A stretch of 29,965 bases of DNA from SKVR01 sp964453995 (GCA_964453995.1 CAYVQC010000052.1:1-29965), one strand, 5' to 3'; counted from the first letter of the stretch, positions 7,612-17,248 are shown. Translations and numbers: made by a program. The notes: generated by a model not told the origin, from the letters alone.

Positions 7612-9720
7612 ATGCCCGCTGACATTCTCAAAACACCCATAGAATTTCTAAAAGGAGTGGGTCCTCAAAAAGCAGAATTGCTGAAGAAAGAGCTTCAGAT
7701 TTTTTGTTTTGAGGACTTGCTTAATTTTTATCCTTTCCGTTATATTGATAAAAGCCGGTTCTACAAGATCAGGGAGATCACCGAAGATATGCCCTATGTG
7801 CAGATCAGGGGCCATATCAGCAATGTAGAACTGCACGGACAAAAGCGAACTACACGCATGACGGCCCTGCTTACCGATGACCAGGGCTATCACCTGGAGC
7901 TGATCTGGTTCAATGGCTTCAGGTTTCTGAAAAATTATTTCGTGCCCGGGCAGGAATATATTGTTTTTGGAAAACCTGCCCGCTACGGCCGCAAGCTTAA
8001 TATTGCACACCCCGAAACGGAACCTGTAAGCCCATCGGCTCTTACCCAGCAATCGGTCATGCATCCAGTGTACAATTCCACCGAAAAACTAAAATCCAGG
8101 GGATTGGATAGCAAAGGCATCAGCAGATTGCTCAAGACGCTCATCCCACAGGTGAAGGACTATGTGAACGAAACACTGCCAGAATATTTGCGGCAGGAGC
8201 TGAAACTCCCCTCTCTGAGGCAGTCGCTCATCAATGTGCATTTCCCCGAAAACAACCAACTGCTCGCGCGCGCCACTGCACGCCTGAAGTTTGAAGAACT
8301 GTTTTACATTCAGCTGAGTCTTTTAAGACTTAAAAACCAACGGACCTCCGAATCGCGGGGGCATATTTTCAAGGTAGTGGGCGAAAACTTCAACGGATTT
8401 TACCACAACCATCTCTCCTTTGAGCTTACCGAAGCACAAAAGCGGGTAATCCGCGAAATAAGGACCGATACACTCTCGGGAAAACAAATGAATCGCCTGT
8501 TGCAGGGCGATGTGGGAAGCGGTAAAACCATCGTAGCCCTGCTTACCATGCTCATTGCCATCGACAATGGTTTCCAGGCCTGCCTGATGGCTCCTACCGA
8601 AGTATTGGCCAATCAGCATTACGAATCGCTGAGCGAAATGCTTACAAACATGAATATTAAGGTGGCACTGCTTACCGGTTCCACCAAAAAGGCCAACCGG
8701 AGAGAGATCAGCAAGACGCTGACCGATGGCAGTCTTCACATCCTCATCGGCACCCATGCCCTGATAGAAGATGCCGTAATCTTTGCCAACCTGGGCATGG
8801 TAATCATTGATGAGCAACACCGTTTTGGAGTAGCCCAGCGGGCAAAGCTGTGGAAAAAGAACATCATTTCGCCCCACGTGCTGGTAATGACCGCAACCCC
8901 CATTCCCCGTACCCTTGCAATGACCCTGTATGGTGATCTTGATATCTCGGTAATCGACCAGTTGCCACCCGGGCGTAAACCCATTAAAACCATCCACCAA
9001 TACGACAGCAACAGGCTCAAGGTATTCGGTTTTATGCGCCAGCAGATAAGAGAAGGACGGCAGGTGTATGTGGTGTATCCCCTCATCAACGAATCAGAAA
9101 CACTCGATCTGAAAGATCTGCAGGATGGTTATGAAAGCATTGTGAGGGAATTTCCCCTGCCCGATTATGCCGTAAGTATTGTACACGGCAAGATGAAGCC
9201 TGCCGACAAAGATTATGAAATGCAGCGCTTCGTAAAAGGTGAAACCCAGATTATGGTAGCCACCACTGTGATCGAAGTGGGCATCAACGTGCCCAATGCC
9301 AGTGTGATGGTCATTGAAAGTGCCGAACGCTTCGGACTGTCGCAGCTGCACCAGTTGCGCGGCAGAGTAGGCAGAGGCGCCGATCAGTCGTGGTGCATCC
9401 TCATGAGCGGGATAAAACTATCAGCCGATGCCCGCAAAAGGATCCAGACCATGGTAAGCACCAACGACGGCTTCCAGATCGCCGAAACAGACATGAAACT
9501 GCGCGGACCAGGCGACATTTACGGAACACAGCAAAGCGGCATCCTCGACCTTAAAATTGCCAGCATAACCAAAGATGAAAAGATTCTTAAGTATGCCCGC
9601 AACAAGGCATACGACATCCTGGACAAAGACCCCCAGCTGGTTTTGCCCGAAAATGCTTTACTGGCCCGCACCCTGAAACAAAAAAATAAAAACCACATGG
9701 CCTGGAGTAAAATCAGCTAA
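7612..9720 (+). CDS. recG: ATP-dependent DNA helicase RecG
   Basis: RecG is a superfamily 2 helicase that remodels stalled replication forks and branch-migrates Holliday junctions. The 702-residue length is usual. The N-terminal wedge/OB region (about 60-150) has the QIRGHISN start of the OB fold. Walker A is GDVGSGKT (299-306), Walker B is DEQH (400-403), followed by TATPIPRT and QLRGRVGRG of motif VI, and the C-terminal TRG region with TDMKLRGPGDIYGTQQSG. The start at ATG 7612 gives the normal N-terminus. It precedes the nucleoid-protein gene by 37 bp, probably in one transcript. Its partner in junction processing, RuvB, is encoded about 4 kb away on the other strand. Confidence 0.97.
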   Translation: MPADILKTPIEFLKGVGPQKAELLKKELQIFCFEDLLNFYPFRYIDKSRFYKIREITEDMPYVQIRGHISNVELHGQKRTTRMTALLTDDQGYHLELIWFNGFRFLKNYFVPGQEYIVFGKPARYGRKLNIAHPETEPVSPSALTQQSVMHPVYNSTEKLKSRGLDSKGISRLLKTLIPQVKDYVNETLPEYLRQELKLPSLRQSLINVHFPENNQLLARATARLKFEELFYIQLSLLRLKNQRTSESRGHIFKVVGENFNGFYHNHLSFELTEAQKRVIREIRTDTLSGKQMNRLLQGDVGSGKTIVALLTMLIAIDNGFQACLMAPTEVLANQHYESLSEMLTNMNIKVALLTGSTKKANRREISKTLTDGSLHILIGTHALIEDAVIFANLGMVIIDEQHRFGVAQRAKLWKKNIISPHVLVMTATPIPRTLAMTLYGDLDISVIDQLPPGRKPIKTIHQYDSNRLKVFGFMRQQIREGRQVYVVYPLINESETLDLKDLQDGYESIVREFPLPDYAVSIVHGKMKPADKDYEMQRFVKGETQIMVATTVIEVGINVPNASVMVIESAERFGLSQLHQLRGRVGRGADQSWCILMSGIKLSADARKRIQTMVSTNDGFQIAETDMKLRGPGDIYGTQQSGILDLKIASITKDEKILKYARNKAYDILDKDPQLVLPENALLARTLKQKNKNHMAWSKIS

Positions 9721-9757
9721 ACACATTCATAAACCATTAAAACCTTCATTTTACCAT

Positions 9758-10807
9758 ATGCTCGACCTTTCTGACGCAACCATTGATAAGATTATCGTTC
9801 ACCAGGTGGGAAATCCCTCACAGGACGGACAACTTAACTGCGCAAAAACCGCATTCCCCCTTAACGACCCCACCCTGGAAGAGATTCTGTCCCGGTTTTT
9901 TCTTTCCCCTTTTCACAAAAAATCGCCTGAGTTCTACCACTTCCGCCATGAAAGTGATCTGGAACTCAATGAAATGTTTCACTACACCGGCAAGATCTTC
10001 AACCCCGATGAAAGCTTTGAGTTGCAATCGGTAAACATTGCCCGCCACCTGTACGAGAAATCCAACCATCCCAGGGTTAAACCAGGTGAGTTGTATATTG
10101 TATTACTCAACAACTGCATGGTGGATGACGAGATAACCGATGCACTGGGCATTTTCAAATCGGAAAACAAGGACACTTTTTTAAAGGTATACACCTCAGG
10201 CACCAATTGCAATATAGAATACCAGGATGGCATCAACATCAACAAACTCGACAAAGGCTGCCTGATCTTCAATACTGAAAAGGAACATGGCTATAAAATG
10301 TGCATCATCGACAAGACCAATGCCGAAGAAAGCCAATTCTGGAAAGATCACTTTCTGAAAATTGCTCCCCGCGATGACGACTTCTACCAAACCAAAACTG
10401 CCATGAACCTGTGCAAAAGCTTTTGCAACACCATGCTTACTGAAGACCGTGATGTGCCTCGCAACAAACAATTGGAAGTGAAAGATAAGGTAGTACAATA
10501 TTTTTCTGACAATGAGGCATTTGTAGCCGAAGATTTTGAAAAGGAAGTATTACGCGAACCCGAAGTGATTGATGCCTACCGGGATTATCGCAAGCAATTT
10601 GCCGAACAACACAACCTGCTCACCCGCGATGCATTCGATATTGCAGAGCCTGCCGTAAAAAAGGAAAAAAAATATTTTAAAAGTGTGATCAAACTGGATA
10701 AAAACTTCCATGTATATGTACACGGAAACCCCAATATGATCGAAAAAGGCTTTGATGATGTGCGTGGAAAGTATTTCTACAAACTATATTTCGAGGAAGA
10801 AACCTGA
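9758..10807 (+). CDS. Nucleoid-associated protein, YejK/NdpA family
   Basis: This 349-residue protein matches the 37-kDa nucleoid-associated family (YejK/NdpA, about 335 residues in E. coli), found on the bacterial nucleoid and reported to interact with topoisomerase IV. Recognisable parts are the N-terminal IDKIIVHQVGNPSQDG, the central LYIVLLNNCMVDD and IFNTEKEHGYKM strands, and the C-terminal FKSVIKLDKNFHVYVHG with a final basic/aromatic segment. There is no signal peptide or membrane segment. It follows recG by 37 bp with no separate promoter seen, so co-transcription is likely. Family call is confident; exact role in Bacteroidetes is not established from sequence. Confidence 0.85.
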   Translation: MLDLSDATIDKIIVHQVGNPSQDGQLNCAKTAFPLNDPTLEEILSRFFLSPFHKKSPEFYHFRHESDLELNEMFHYTGKIFNPDESFELQSVNIARHLYEKSNHPRVKPGELYIVLLNNCMVDDEITDALGIFKSENKDTFLKVYTSGTNCNIEYQDGININKLDKGCLIFNTEKEHGYKMCIIDKTNAEESQFWKDHFLKIAPRDDDFYQTKTAMNLCKSFCNTMLTEDRDVPRNKQLEVKDKVVQYFSDNEAFVAEDFEKEVLREPEVIDAYRDYRKQFAEQHNLLTRDAFDIAEPAVKKEKKYFKSVIKLDKNFHVYVHGNPNMIEKGFDDVRGKYFYKLYFEEET

Positions 10808-10820
10808 TCCGGGAAAATTG

Positions 10821-10853
10821 TTTGTCGCCATCTCAATGAATTTGTTAATTTTA
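10821..10853 (+). promoter_or_regulatory. Candidate lemA promoter
   Basis: TTTG (10821-10824) and TAATTTTA (10846-10853) with a 21-nt spacer approximate the Bacteroidetes promoter. The leader to the lemA ATG would be about 80 nt and contains a small dyad, TTCCCG (10873-10878) and CGGGAA (10895-10900). Confidence 0.35.
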
Positions 10854-10941
10854 CCTAATCCATAGCATACCCTTCCCGGGAGCATTTCCAACTTCGGGAA
10901 AATCTATTGAATCTTGATTATCTAATCTTAAAAGAAATTAT

Positions 10942-11505
10942 ATGGAAGGAAGTGTAGCACTTTTGATTGTAGCAGGTGTATTTGTTCTGTTTGTAATTTT
11001 AGGATACAACCGGCTGGTAGGTTTGCGCAACGCTGCAGACAAGGCGTTTGCCAGCATCGATGCCATGACAAAAAAACGATACGACCTTATCCCCAACCTT
11101 GTTGCCACAGTATCCAAATACATGGAACACGAAAGAGAAACCCTCTCCAGCATTACCGAGATGAGAGCAAAAGCTGTTTCGGGCAATCTTACCGACAATG
11201 AAAAGGTAGACCTTAACAACAACCTCTCGCGTGCTATGGACGGCATCATGTTGGCGGTTGAAAATTACCCCGACCTGAAAGCCAACCAAAATTTTCTGCA
11301 GCTGCAGGGAAGTCTCAACGAAATAGAAGAACAGTTAAGTGCTTCACGGCGTGCCTACAATGCAGCGGTAACCGACTACAACAATGCATGCCAGATGTTC
11401 CCTTCCAATGTTTTCGCCCTGCTGTTCAACTTCAAAACCAGGCGACTGTTTGAGATAAGCGAACAGGAACGCCAGAATGTAGATGTGAAAACGCTTTTCG
11501 GTTGA
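10942..11505 (+). CDS. lemA: LemA family membrane protein
   Basis: This 187-residue protein has one N-terminal membrane helix (about residues 6-24) followed by the LemA helical domain. The conserved opening YNRLVGLRNAADKAFASID and the YDLIPNLVATVSKYMEHE motif are clear. LemA proteins are widespread and their biochemical role is still unsettled; many sit beside membrane proteases or DUF3137 genes. Here the next gene, 15 bp on, is a DUF3137 protein, a frequent partner, so the two likely form an operon and a membrane complex. The complex is an inference. Confidence 0.93.
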   Translation: MEGSVALLIVAGVFVLFVILGYNRLVGLRNAADKAFASIDAMTKKRYDLIPNLVATVSKYMEHERETLSSITEMRAKAVSGNLTDNEKVDLNNNLSRAMDGIMLAVENYPDLKANQNFLQLQGSLNEIEEQLSASRRAYNAAVTDYNNACQMFPSNVFALLFNFKTRRLFEISEQERQNVDVKTLFG

Positions 11506-11520
11506 TGCCATCATTAAAAA

Positions 11521-12522
11521 ATGTCCATGATGAAAAATCCTGACGATTTCAAAGCATACTATGAAACAGAAATGCTTCCCGAGCTGGAAGTACTGGAGAA
11601 AAGAAGAAAGAAGATGGTCAGCCGATCCTTCCGGGTAGTGTTGTTCTCCCTGCTTGCGCTTTTGCTCCTGGTGGTGCTCTACCAATCTACCCTGTTTGAT
11701 CAGAAAAGAGATACCCTTACACCATGGTTTATTGGCGGGGGAATCGTAATTGTGTTTATTGCAATTTTTACAGGGGTAGCATGGGCACGGGACAAAACAT
11801 TTTATACCGATTTTAAAAAACAGGTGATCGAACGTATCGTAAAATTTATTAGCCCTAACCTGTTGTACGAGCCCAAAAACTACGTAGGATCGGACAGTTT
11901 CCAGCGCTCCAGGATCTTCCTCAATCATGTGGATCGCTATTCGGGCGACGATATGGTGCACGGCAAAATTGACAAAACCCAGATCTGGTTTTCCGAAGTG
12001 AAGGCTGAACACAAAACCACCACCTCCGATAATAAGGGAAACCGCAAAACAACCTGGCATACCATTTTTAAGGGGATGTTTTTCATTGCCGACTTCAACA
12101 AACACTTCCAGACTTCAACAGTAGTATTGCCCAACAGGCTGGGGAAGGGCTTTTTGGCAAGCTTTTTCAATAAAATCAATCTTACCCGCCGTGAGAAACA
12201 TGTAAACCTGGAAGACCCCGATTTCAACCGGCACTTTGTGGTGTATGGCGAAGATCAGATAGAAGCCCGCTATGTACTCAGCACTTCCCTTATGCGCCGC
12301 ATCACTGAATTTAAGGAGAAGCACCCCAACCCATTATACATATCTTTTGTAAACTCATTTCTTTACGTGGCCATTGCCTACCGTAAAAATCTTTTTGAGC
12401 CCAGCTATTTTAAAAGCTTGCTGCGCTTCAGCCTGGTAAAGGAGTATTTTGAAGACATACACCTTGCCGTAAGCATTGTAGAGGAACTCAACCTCAACAA
12501 CCGAATCTGGACCAAACAATAA
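11521..12522 (+). CDS. DUF3137 family membrane protein
   Basis: This 333-residue protein starts with a charged helix (KRRKKM, 28-32), then two membrane segments (about 38-55 and 68-88), then a soluble domain from 100 to the end carrying IWFSEVKAEHKTT and GMFFIADFNKHF, features of the DUF3137 family known beside lemA. No catalytic motif was recognised. Start is the ATG at 11521; other ATGs two and three codons later are possible. It converges on queG with a 25-bp gap and no visible terminator. Confidence 0.82.
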   Translation: MSMMKNPDDFKAYYETEMLPELEVLEKRRKKMVSRSFRVVLFSLLALLLLVVLYQSTLFDQKRDTLTPWFIGGGIVIVFIAIFTGVAWARDKTFYTDFKKQVIERIVKFISPNLLYEPKNYVGSDSFQRSRIFLNHVDRYSGDDMVHGKIDKTQIWFSEVKAEHKTTTSDNKGNRKTTWHTIFKGMFFIADFNKHFQTSTVVLPNRLGKGFLASFFNKINLTRREKHVNLEDPDFNRHFVVYGEDQIEARYVLSTSLMRRITEFKEKHPNPLYISFVNSFLYVAIAYRKNLFEPSYFKSLLRFSLVKEYFEDIHLAVSIVEELNLNNRIWTKQ

Positions 12523-12547
12523 TGGTGGAAGAAAATACAGGCAGGGG

Positions 12548-13513
12548 TTAACGCTCCTGATTGGCAGCCGCATCCATATTGTCTCTTAATTTTTCGAAGG
12601 AAGCCCTGGCCATTGGTGAACCTGTTTTAACAAAATTTCTGCGCCAGGCCACCTTATCCATGCTTTCCCAATCCAAACGACTCCAGCGGGCAATGGAAGC
12701 AAGGGGTTTAAAATCCTTTTCGGTGCAAGGTGCAGCGAATTTGATATTGTGTGGACACACCTGCTGACAGATATCACAACCGAAAATGTACTTTTTGGTA
12801 TTGCCCCGGAGATCTTCAGGAAGAGCATCCTTCAATTCGATGGTAAGGTAGGAAGTGCACTTTCGTGCATCAAGAACGCCGGGGGCAACAATAGCCTGTG
12901 CAGGACAGGCCTGCATGCAGCGTGTACAATTGCCGCACGGGTCTTTCACAGCAGGAGCATCCGGGGGAAGATCGATATCAACGATCATTTCAGCCAGGAA
13001 ATAATAACTGCCCTTGCGGGGCAGTATGAGGCATGTATTCTTTCCGGGGCTACCCAACCCGGCCTGCTGCGCCCAGTATCTCTCCAGCACAGGTGCTGAA
13101 TCGGTAAAAACCCTGCCGGAAGCTCCCGGGTAAAATTCCTTTACATACTCCAGCAACTGGTAAAGTTTCTTTTTCAGCACATGATGATAGTCTATTCCGG
13201 CAGCATATTGTGATACCCGGTAATATGCATCTGAAGGTTGAAAATCTTCCTGATGGTAATTGAATGCCAGGCAAATTACAGTTTTGGCACCTGGTACCAG
13301 CAGCCTCGGATCGAGCCTTTTTTCTGTGTTGCGGTTCAGGTATTCCATCTTTCCGTGGTATCCGCTGAGAATCCATTTGTGATACAGGGTACCCTTTGCA
13401 TCATTTACAGGTTGTGCGCGTGCAAATCCACAAGCTTCAAACCCCATCCGGGAGGCCATTTCTTTTATCCGCTGCCCGGCAGGTTGGCTGCTATATTGAT
13501 CGGGAGCATCCAT
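12548..13513 (-). CDS. queG: Epoxyqueuosine reductase QueG
   Basis: QueG is a cobalamin-dependent enzyme that reduces epoxyqueuosine to queuosine in the wobble base of tRNAs with GUN anticodons. The protein has 321 residues, shorter than the 370-380 of HEAT-repeat-containing homologues. The ferredoxin-type cluster motifs are CGNCTRCMQACP (Cys193, 196, 199, 203) and CDICQQVCP (Cys246, 249, 253), with Cys219 between them. The conserved acidic residue is Asp138 in FTDSAPVLER. The ATG at 13513 lies 1 bp after the ruvB TGA, so translation is coupled. The ruvB-queG order is common in Bacteroidetes. Confidence 0.96.
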   Translation of the reverse strand: MDAPDQYSSQPAGQRIKEMASRMGFEACGFARAQPVNDAKGTLYHKWILSGYHGKMEYLNRNTEKRLDPRLLVPGAKTVICLAFNYHQEDFQPSDAYYRVSQYAAGIDYHHVLKKKLYQLLEYVKEFYPGASGRVFTDSAPVLERYWAQQAGLGSPGKNTCLILPRKGSYYFLAEMIVDIDLPPDAPAVKDPCGNCTRCMQACPAQAIVAPGVLDARKCTSYLTIELKDALPEDLRGNTKKYIFGCDICQQVCPHNIKFAAPCTEKDFKPLASIARWSRLDWESMDKVAWRRNFVKTGSPMARASFEKLRDNMDAAANQER

Positions 13514-13514
13514 G

Positions 13515-14546
13515 TCAGTCGAAAAGCCCCCTTTGTGAAGGGTGTTTGATGCGCCCCAGGTGGCGATAGGCGAGCTCGGTGGCTTCCCTTCCCCGGGGAG
13601 TGCGCATCAGATAGCCTTCCTGTATAAGGAAAGGTTCGTACACCTCCTCAATGGTGCCGGGATCTTCCGAAACTGCTGTGGCAAGGGTAGTAAGGCCTGC
13701 CGGTCCTCCTTTGAATTTATCTATGAGCGTAAGCAACAGCTTGTTGTCCATTTCGTCCAGCCCGTTCTTATCCACATTAAGGGCATCGAGACCGTAAAGT
13801 GCTATAGGCATATCAATACGGCCGTTGCCCTTCACCTGGGCAAAGTCTCTTACCCTGCGCAGCAGTGCATTGGCAATGCGCGGAGTACCACGGCTGCGGC
13901 GGGCAATCTCCAAAGAAGCCTCATCATCGATCTCTACCCTGATAATGCCTGCCGAGCGCTTGATAATGGTATTGAGAAGAGCGGTATCGTAGTAGTTGAG
14001 CCTGGCATTGATCCCGAAACGCGCCCTCAGGGGCGAAGTAAGCAAGCCCGAGCGTGTAGTGGCCCCAATGAGGGTAAAAGGACTGAGGGTGATCTGGATG
14101 CTGCGGGCATTAGGCCCGGTTTCGATCATGATGTCGATCTTGTAATCTTCCATGGCTGAATACAGGTATTCTTCCACAACAGGACTCAACCGGTGTATCT
14201 CGTCAATAAACAGCACATCATTCTCCTCCAGGTTGGTAAGCAGGCCGGCCAGATCGCCGGGTTTATCAAGCACCGGCCCGGAGGTAATCTTGATACCTAC
14301 TCCCATCTCATTGGCAATGATATGAGCCAGGGTGGTTTTTCCCAGGCCCGGAGGACCGTGGAAAAGCGTATGATCCAACGCCTCGCCACGCTGGCGGGCA
14401 GCATGTACAAATACGCGAAGGTTTTCGATGATCTTTTCCTGCCCTGTAAAACTGGAAAAACTATCAGGCCGCAAAGCCTTTTCGTATTCCTTTTCGGCGT
14501 TGCTCAAACGATCGGGATCAGGATCAAGCAGCTGATTTTTTGACAT
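13515..14546 (-). CDS. ruvB: Holliday junction branch migration helicase RuvB
   Basis: This 343-residue AAA+ ATPase motor of the RuvABC resolvasome drives branch migration of Holliday junctions. Walker A is GPPGLGKTT (64-72), Walker B is DEIH (115-118), sensor 1 and the arginine finger lie in GATTRSGLLTSPLRARFG, and the C-terminal winged-helix domain contains GPAGLTTLA and the family ending RTPRGREATELAYRHLG. The ATG at 14546 gives the normal N-terminus. ruvA and ruvC are not in the window. It is the first gene of the ruvB-queG transcript and is divergent from the universal stress gene. Confidence 0.98.
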   Translation of the reverse strand: MSKNQLLDPDPDRLSNAEKEYEKALRPDSFSSFTGQEKIIENLRVFVHAARQRGEALDHTLFHGPPGLGKTTLAHIIANEMGVGIKITSGPVLDKPGDLAGLLTNLEENDVLFIDEIHRLSPVVEEYLYSAMEDYKIDIMIETGPNARSIQITLSPFTLIGATTRSGLLTSPLRARFGINARLNYYDTALLNTIIKRSAGIIRVEIDDEASLEIARRSRGTPRIANALLRRVRDFAQVKGNGRIDMPIALYGLDALNVDKNGLDEMDNKLLLTLIDKFKGGPAGLTTLATAVSEDPGTIEEVYEPFLIQEGYLMRTPRGREATELAYRHLGRIKHPSQRGLFD

Positions 14547-14880
14547 TATTCTCTTTTTGAAATGCTTTCTGTCTTGAACTGGAATGGTGGCCGATGGGAC
14601 AAAATCCTGGTGTACCTGTTGAAAAAAAAACAGAATGAAAAGATTATGATTATTGTCCTTTTCAGCTCACCTATGAAGTACAAAAATACTCTTTTCAATG
14701 AATAAAACCTCTGCCCTTCCACGGCACATTGAACCAGAATACTGATGTTACGTTACATATGTATTGGTCATAAAGATTCATATTTTTACAGTACCAATCA
14801 GGAATTATGTAAAACTTTTTTATTTTCTTCCTATTTTTATGAGACAAAAAACCTGTTAAAAATATAAAACCACAATAATT
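14547..14880. other. Divergent intergenic region between ruvB and the universal stress gene
   Basis: There is no gene. It must hold the promoters of both flanking genes. On the plus strand, TATTTTTA around 14779-14786 is a one-mismatch -7 candidate for the stress gene. No convincing promoter for ruvB was found by eye. A run of nine A residues lies near 14622-14630. Confidence 0.4.
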
Positions 14881-15732
14881 ATGAACGAGATCGTAGTAGC
14901 CATAGATTTTTCATCTTGCTCCATCAATGCTACCCGCACCGCGGTGATGATAGCTAATGCTTTTGATGCAAATCTCACCCTGGTCAATGTATGCAAGCCT
15001 TGTAGCAACGAGTCTGTTTACCCTGATACGGAAGATGTACATCACCAGGAAGCAGAAAAAAGACTTAAGGAAATTGTGGCAGATTTCGCACCCTTGCTCA
15101 ACAATGAAATGCGTTACAAGATACGCCATGGCAAGGTGTACTCAGAAATTGTAAATGAAGCCAAATACAATGATGCTATGATGCTCATAGCCGGCACACA
15201 TGGCATATCGGGCTTTGAAGAGTACTTTATCGGCAGCAATGCTTACCGGCTGGTATCTCTTTCACCATGCCCCATTATGACCATCCGTACCATGTTCCAG
15301 AAAAGAAAGATCACAAAAATTCTCTTTCCCATTGACTCCTCGCGCGACACCCGGCAAAAAACCAATTTCGCCATTGATGTGGCCAAAAAACTTAAAGCCG
15401 AAATCAGGGTATTGGGAGTATATGACACTGGAATAAAAGAAATCCGCAAAAAGGTAAAGAATTACTCCCTGCAGGTGAAAAAGATTTTTGATCAAAACGG
15501 GTTGGATTCTTCTATAGACTTTGCCGAAGGGAAAAAAGCTTCGGGAATAATTCTCGACTACATCAACATCCACGATTTTGATATGGTAATGATGATGAGC
15601 GATAAAGATCAAAGCACCATGATCATTGGTAATGAAGCGCAGAGGGTGATCAACCATGCTCCTGTTCCTGTTTTGAGTATTCATCCTAAAGATACCTTCA
15701 GCTCTGCCTTTACCATGAGTGGTACAGGCTGA
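14881..15732 (+). CDS. Universal stress protein, tandem UspA domains
   Basis: This 283-residue cytoplasmic protein is two Usp domains in tandem (about 1-140 and 145-275). The first begins EIVVAIDFSSCS and contains the complete nucleotide-binding pattern G-2x-G-9x-GS, with Gly105, Gly108, Gly118 and Ser119 in GTHGISGFEEYFIGS. The second starts ITKILFPIDSSRDT but its matching loop, MMSDKDQSTMIIGNEAQ, lacks the glycines. So probably only the first domain binds ATP. Such proteins respond to starvation or stress. It is monocistronic by appearance, with 526 bp of non-coding DNA after it. Confidence 0.9.
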   Translation: MNEIVVAIDFSSCSINATRTAVMIANAFDANLTLVNVCKPCSNESVYPDTEDVHHQEAEKRLKEIVADFAPLLNNEMRYKIRHGKVYSEIVNEAKYNDAMMLIAGTHGISGFEEYFIGSNAYRLVSLSPCPIMTIRTMFQKRKITKILFPIDSSRDTRQKTNFAIDVAKKLKAEIRVLGVYDTGIKEIRKKVKNYSLQVKKIFDQNGLDSSIDFAEGKKASGIILDYINIHDFDMVMMMSDKDQSTMIIGNEAQRVINHAPVPVLSIHPKDTFSSAFTMSGTG

Positions 15733-16226
15733 TTTTTGCGCACGTAGGCTTTCCGAAAAATACCAAATGGACATATTATCAACCCATTACTTTTGCATTA
15801 TCTGTTTTTTCAGTGCAAACCCATTTAATCAATCCGAATCTTAAACCTTGCTCGTTTTTTTACATTGATTTTCAGCAAGCTCTACACACAATAGTCATTT
15901 CAACGGGCTCAACGACCAGAAAACCCTTCTGAGACAGCCTCGTTGTTGTGTAGCATGAGATTGACTTTTCAGACATTCAGCAGAGGTAAAAAAGTGCACC
16001 TCAAATATACACACGGCTCGTTCCCTTATACCATAAGACCCTAAGGCCGTTCCAAATCATGAATGCGGGTGTTGACTGGCCTGTTCATATGGTTTGTTTT
16101 GATGGTCAGAGATTGACTTAAGCATTATATCAGTTGTTTTTCCCGAAAGGGGTAATATGGAAAAATCAGTCCTTAACCAATTTTAACACACCGGCGGGTA
16201 ACGCCATTCCTTAGCTGTTTATTTCG
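15733..16226. other. Long intergenic region after the universal stress gene
   Basis: No gene or RNA is recognised in these roughly 490 bp. Visible features are one diverged copy (15896-15920) of the 25-bp repeat that is clustered at 20628-20736, and a weak dyad around it, CTACACA (15882-15888) with TGTGTAG (15947-15953) and an inner CAACG/CGTTG pair. It could be a degenerate mobile or repeat remnant. No intrinsic terminator was seen. Confidence 0.4.
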
Positions 16227-16234
16227 TAGCTTTG
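16227..16234 (+). promoter_or_regulatory. Candidate -7 promoter element for the luxE-like gene
   Basis: TAGCTTTG matches the Bacteroidetes -7 consensus TAnnTTTG exactly. No TTTG was found at the expected -33 position. A TTG codon in frame with the gene overlaps this box, which argues that translation starts at the ATG at 16259 instead. Confidence 0.45.
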
Positions 16235-16258
16235 TCCATCATTGTAATTAATGCTAAA

Positions 16259-17248
16259 ATGCAGATCAAAAGGCTCGAAGAGGATATTTTCCGTATAGCA
16301 ACCCAAGGGGATTTTAACCGGTTGGCATTGGAAATTTTTCACTTCCAATACCAGAACAATGAGGTGTACCGGCATTTTTGCCGGGCATTGCATGCCGATC
16401 CGGAGGATGTAACCCATTACAGTTTGATACCCTTTCTCCCCATCGAATTTTTCAAAACACACAAAGTGATCAGTGGCAGTGAAGTTCCCTCCCTTGTATT
16501 CAGCAGCAGTGGTACCACCGGCATGCAAACCAGCCGGCATTATGTAAAAAATCCTGAACTGTACCGAAAAAGCTTTGTGAAGGCATTCCGGATTTTTTTC
16601 GGCAACCCGCAGGATTATCATATCCTTGCCCTGCTACCAGGATACCTGGAAAGAAAAGATTCATCGCTGGTTTATATGGCACAGGAACTCATCCGCCTGA
16701 GCAACAGCTCATGGAGCGGGTTTTACCTGGATCAGGTGCGGCAACTGCAGGAAACAGTCCATCATCTGGCCGCTGACGCCCGGAAGGTTTTACTGCTGGG
16801 AGTAAGCTTTGCATTGCTTGATATGGCGGGGGAGTATCCGGTAAGTCATCCCCGACTCACCATAATGGAAACCGGGGGTATGAAAGGCCGCAGAAAAGAA
16901 ATGGTACGCCAGGAGCTTCATGACATTTTGAAAAAAGCTTTTCATGTGGAGCATATTTGCTCTGAATATGGTATGACAGAGCTCCTTTCCCAGGCCTATT
17001 CAACAGGCGATGGAACCTTTTCCACTCCCCCATGGATGAAAGTAATGATCCGCGAAACCCATGACCCCCTCTCCTATTGTGCTCCAGGTGTGAGTGGTGG
17101 CATCAACATCATTGATCTTGCCAATATTCACTCCTGTTCTTTTATTGCCACACAGGATCTTGGAAAAGTTTTTGACAACGGAACCTTTGCAGTCACAGGG
17201 CGCTTCGATAGCAGTGATACCAGGGGCTGCAACCTGATGGTATCCTGA
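16259..17248 (+). CDS. LuxE-like acyl-protein synthetase (AMP-forming fold)
   Basis: This 329-residue protein resembles the LuxE / acyl-protein synthetase family, which activates a fatty acid with ATP as acyl-AMP and moves the acyl group to a protein thiol. Visible motifs of the adenylate-forming superfamily are the phosphate loop SSSGTTG (82-88), ETGGMKGRR (204-212) and SEYGMTEL (235-242). The ATG at 16259 is chosen over an upstream TTG that overlaps the promoter. The gene stands alone: no luxC-like reductase, acyl carrier protein or glycosyltransferase lies nearby, although Bacteroidetes relatives often sit in surface-polysaccharide or lipid clusters. Substrate and acceptor are unknown. Confidence 0.82.
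   Translation: MQIKRLEEDIFRIATQGDFNRLALEIFHFQYQNNEVYRHFCRALHADPEDVTHYSLIPFLPIEFFKTHKVISGSEVPSLVFSSSGTTGMQTSRHYVKNPELYRKSFVKAFRIFFGNPQDYHILALLPGYLERKDSSLVYMAQELIRLSNSSWSGFYLDQVRQLQETVHHLAADARKVLLLGVSFALLDMAGEYPVSHPRLTIMETGGMKGRRKEMVRQELHDILKKAFHVEHICSEYGMTELLSQAYSTGDGTFSTPPWMKVMIRETHDPLSYCAPGVSGGINIIDLANIHSCSFIATQDLGKVFDNGTFAVTGRFDSSDTRGCNLMVS

Noticed and set aside
8323..9000. Open frame of 225 codons opposite recG
   Set aside because: The recG reading is certain by motifs, and the antisense product has no recognisable domain.
11344..12105. Long open frame (253 codons) on the strand opposite lemA and DUF3137
   Set aside because: It is a shadow of two convincing plus-strand genes; its composition is irregular and no family motif is visible.
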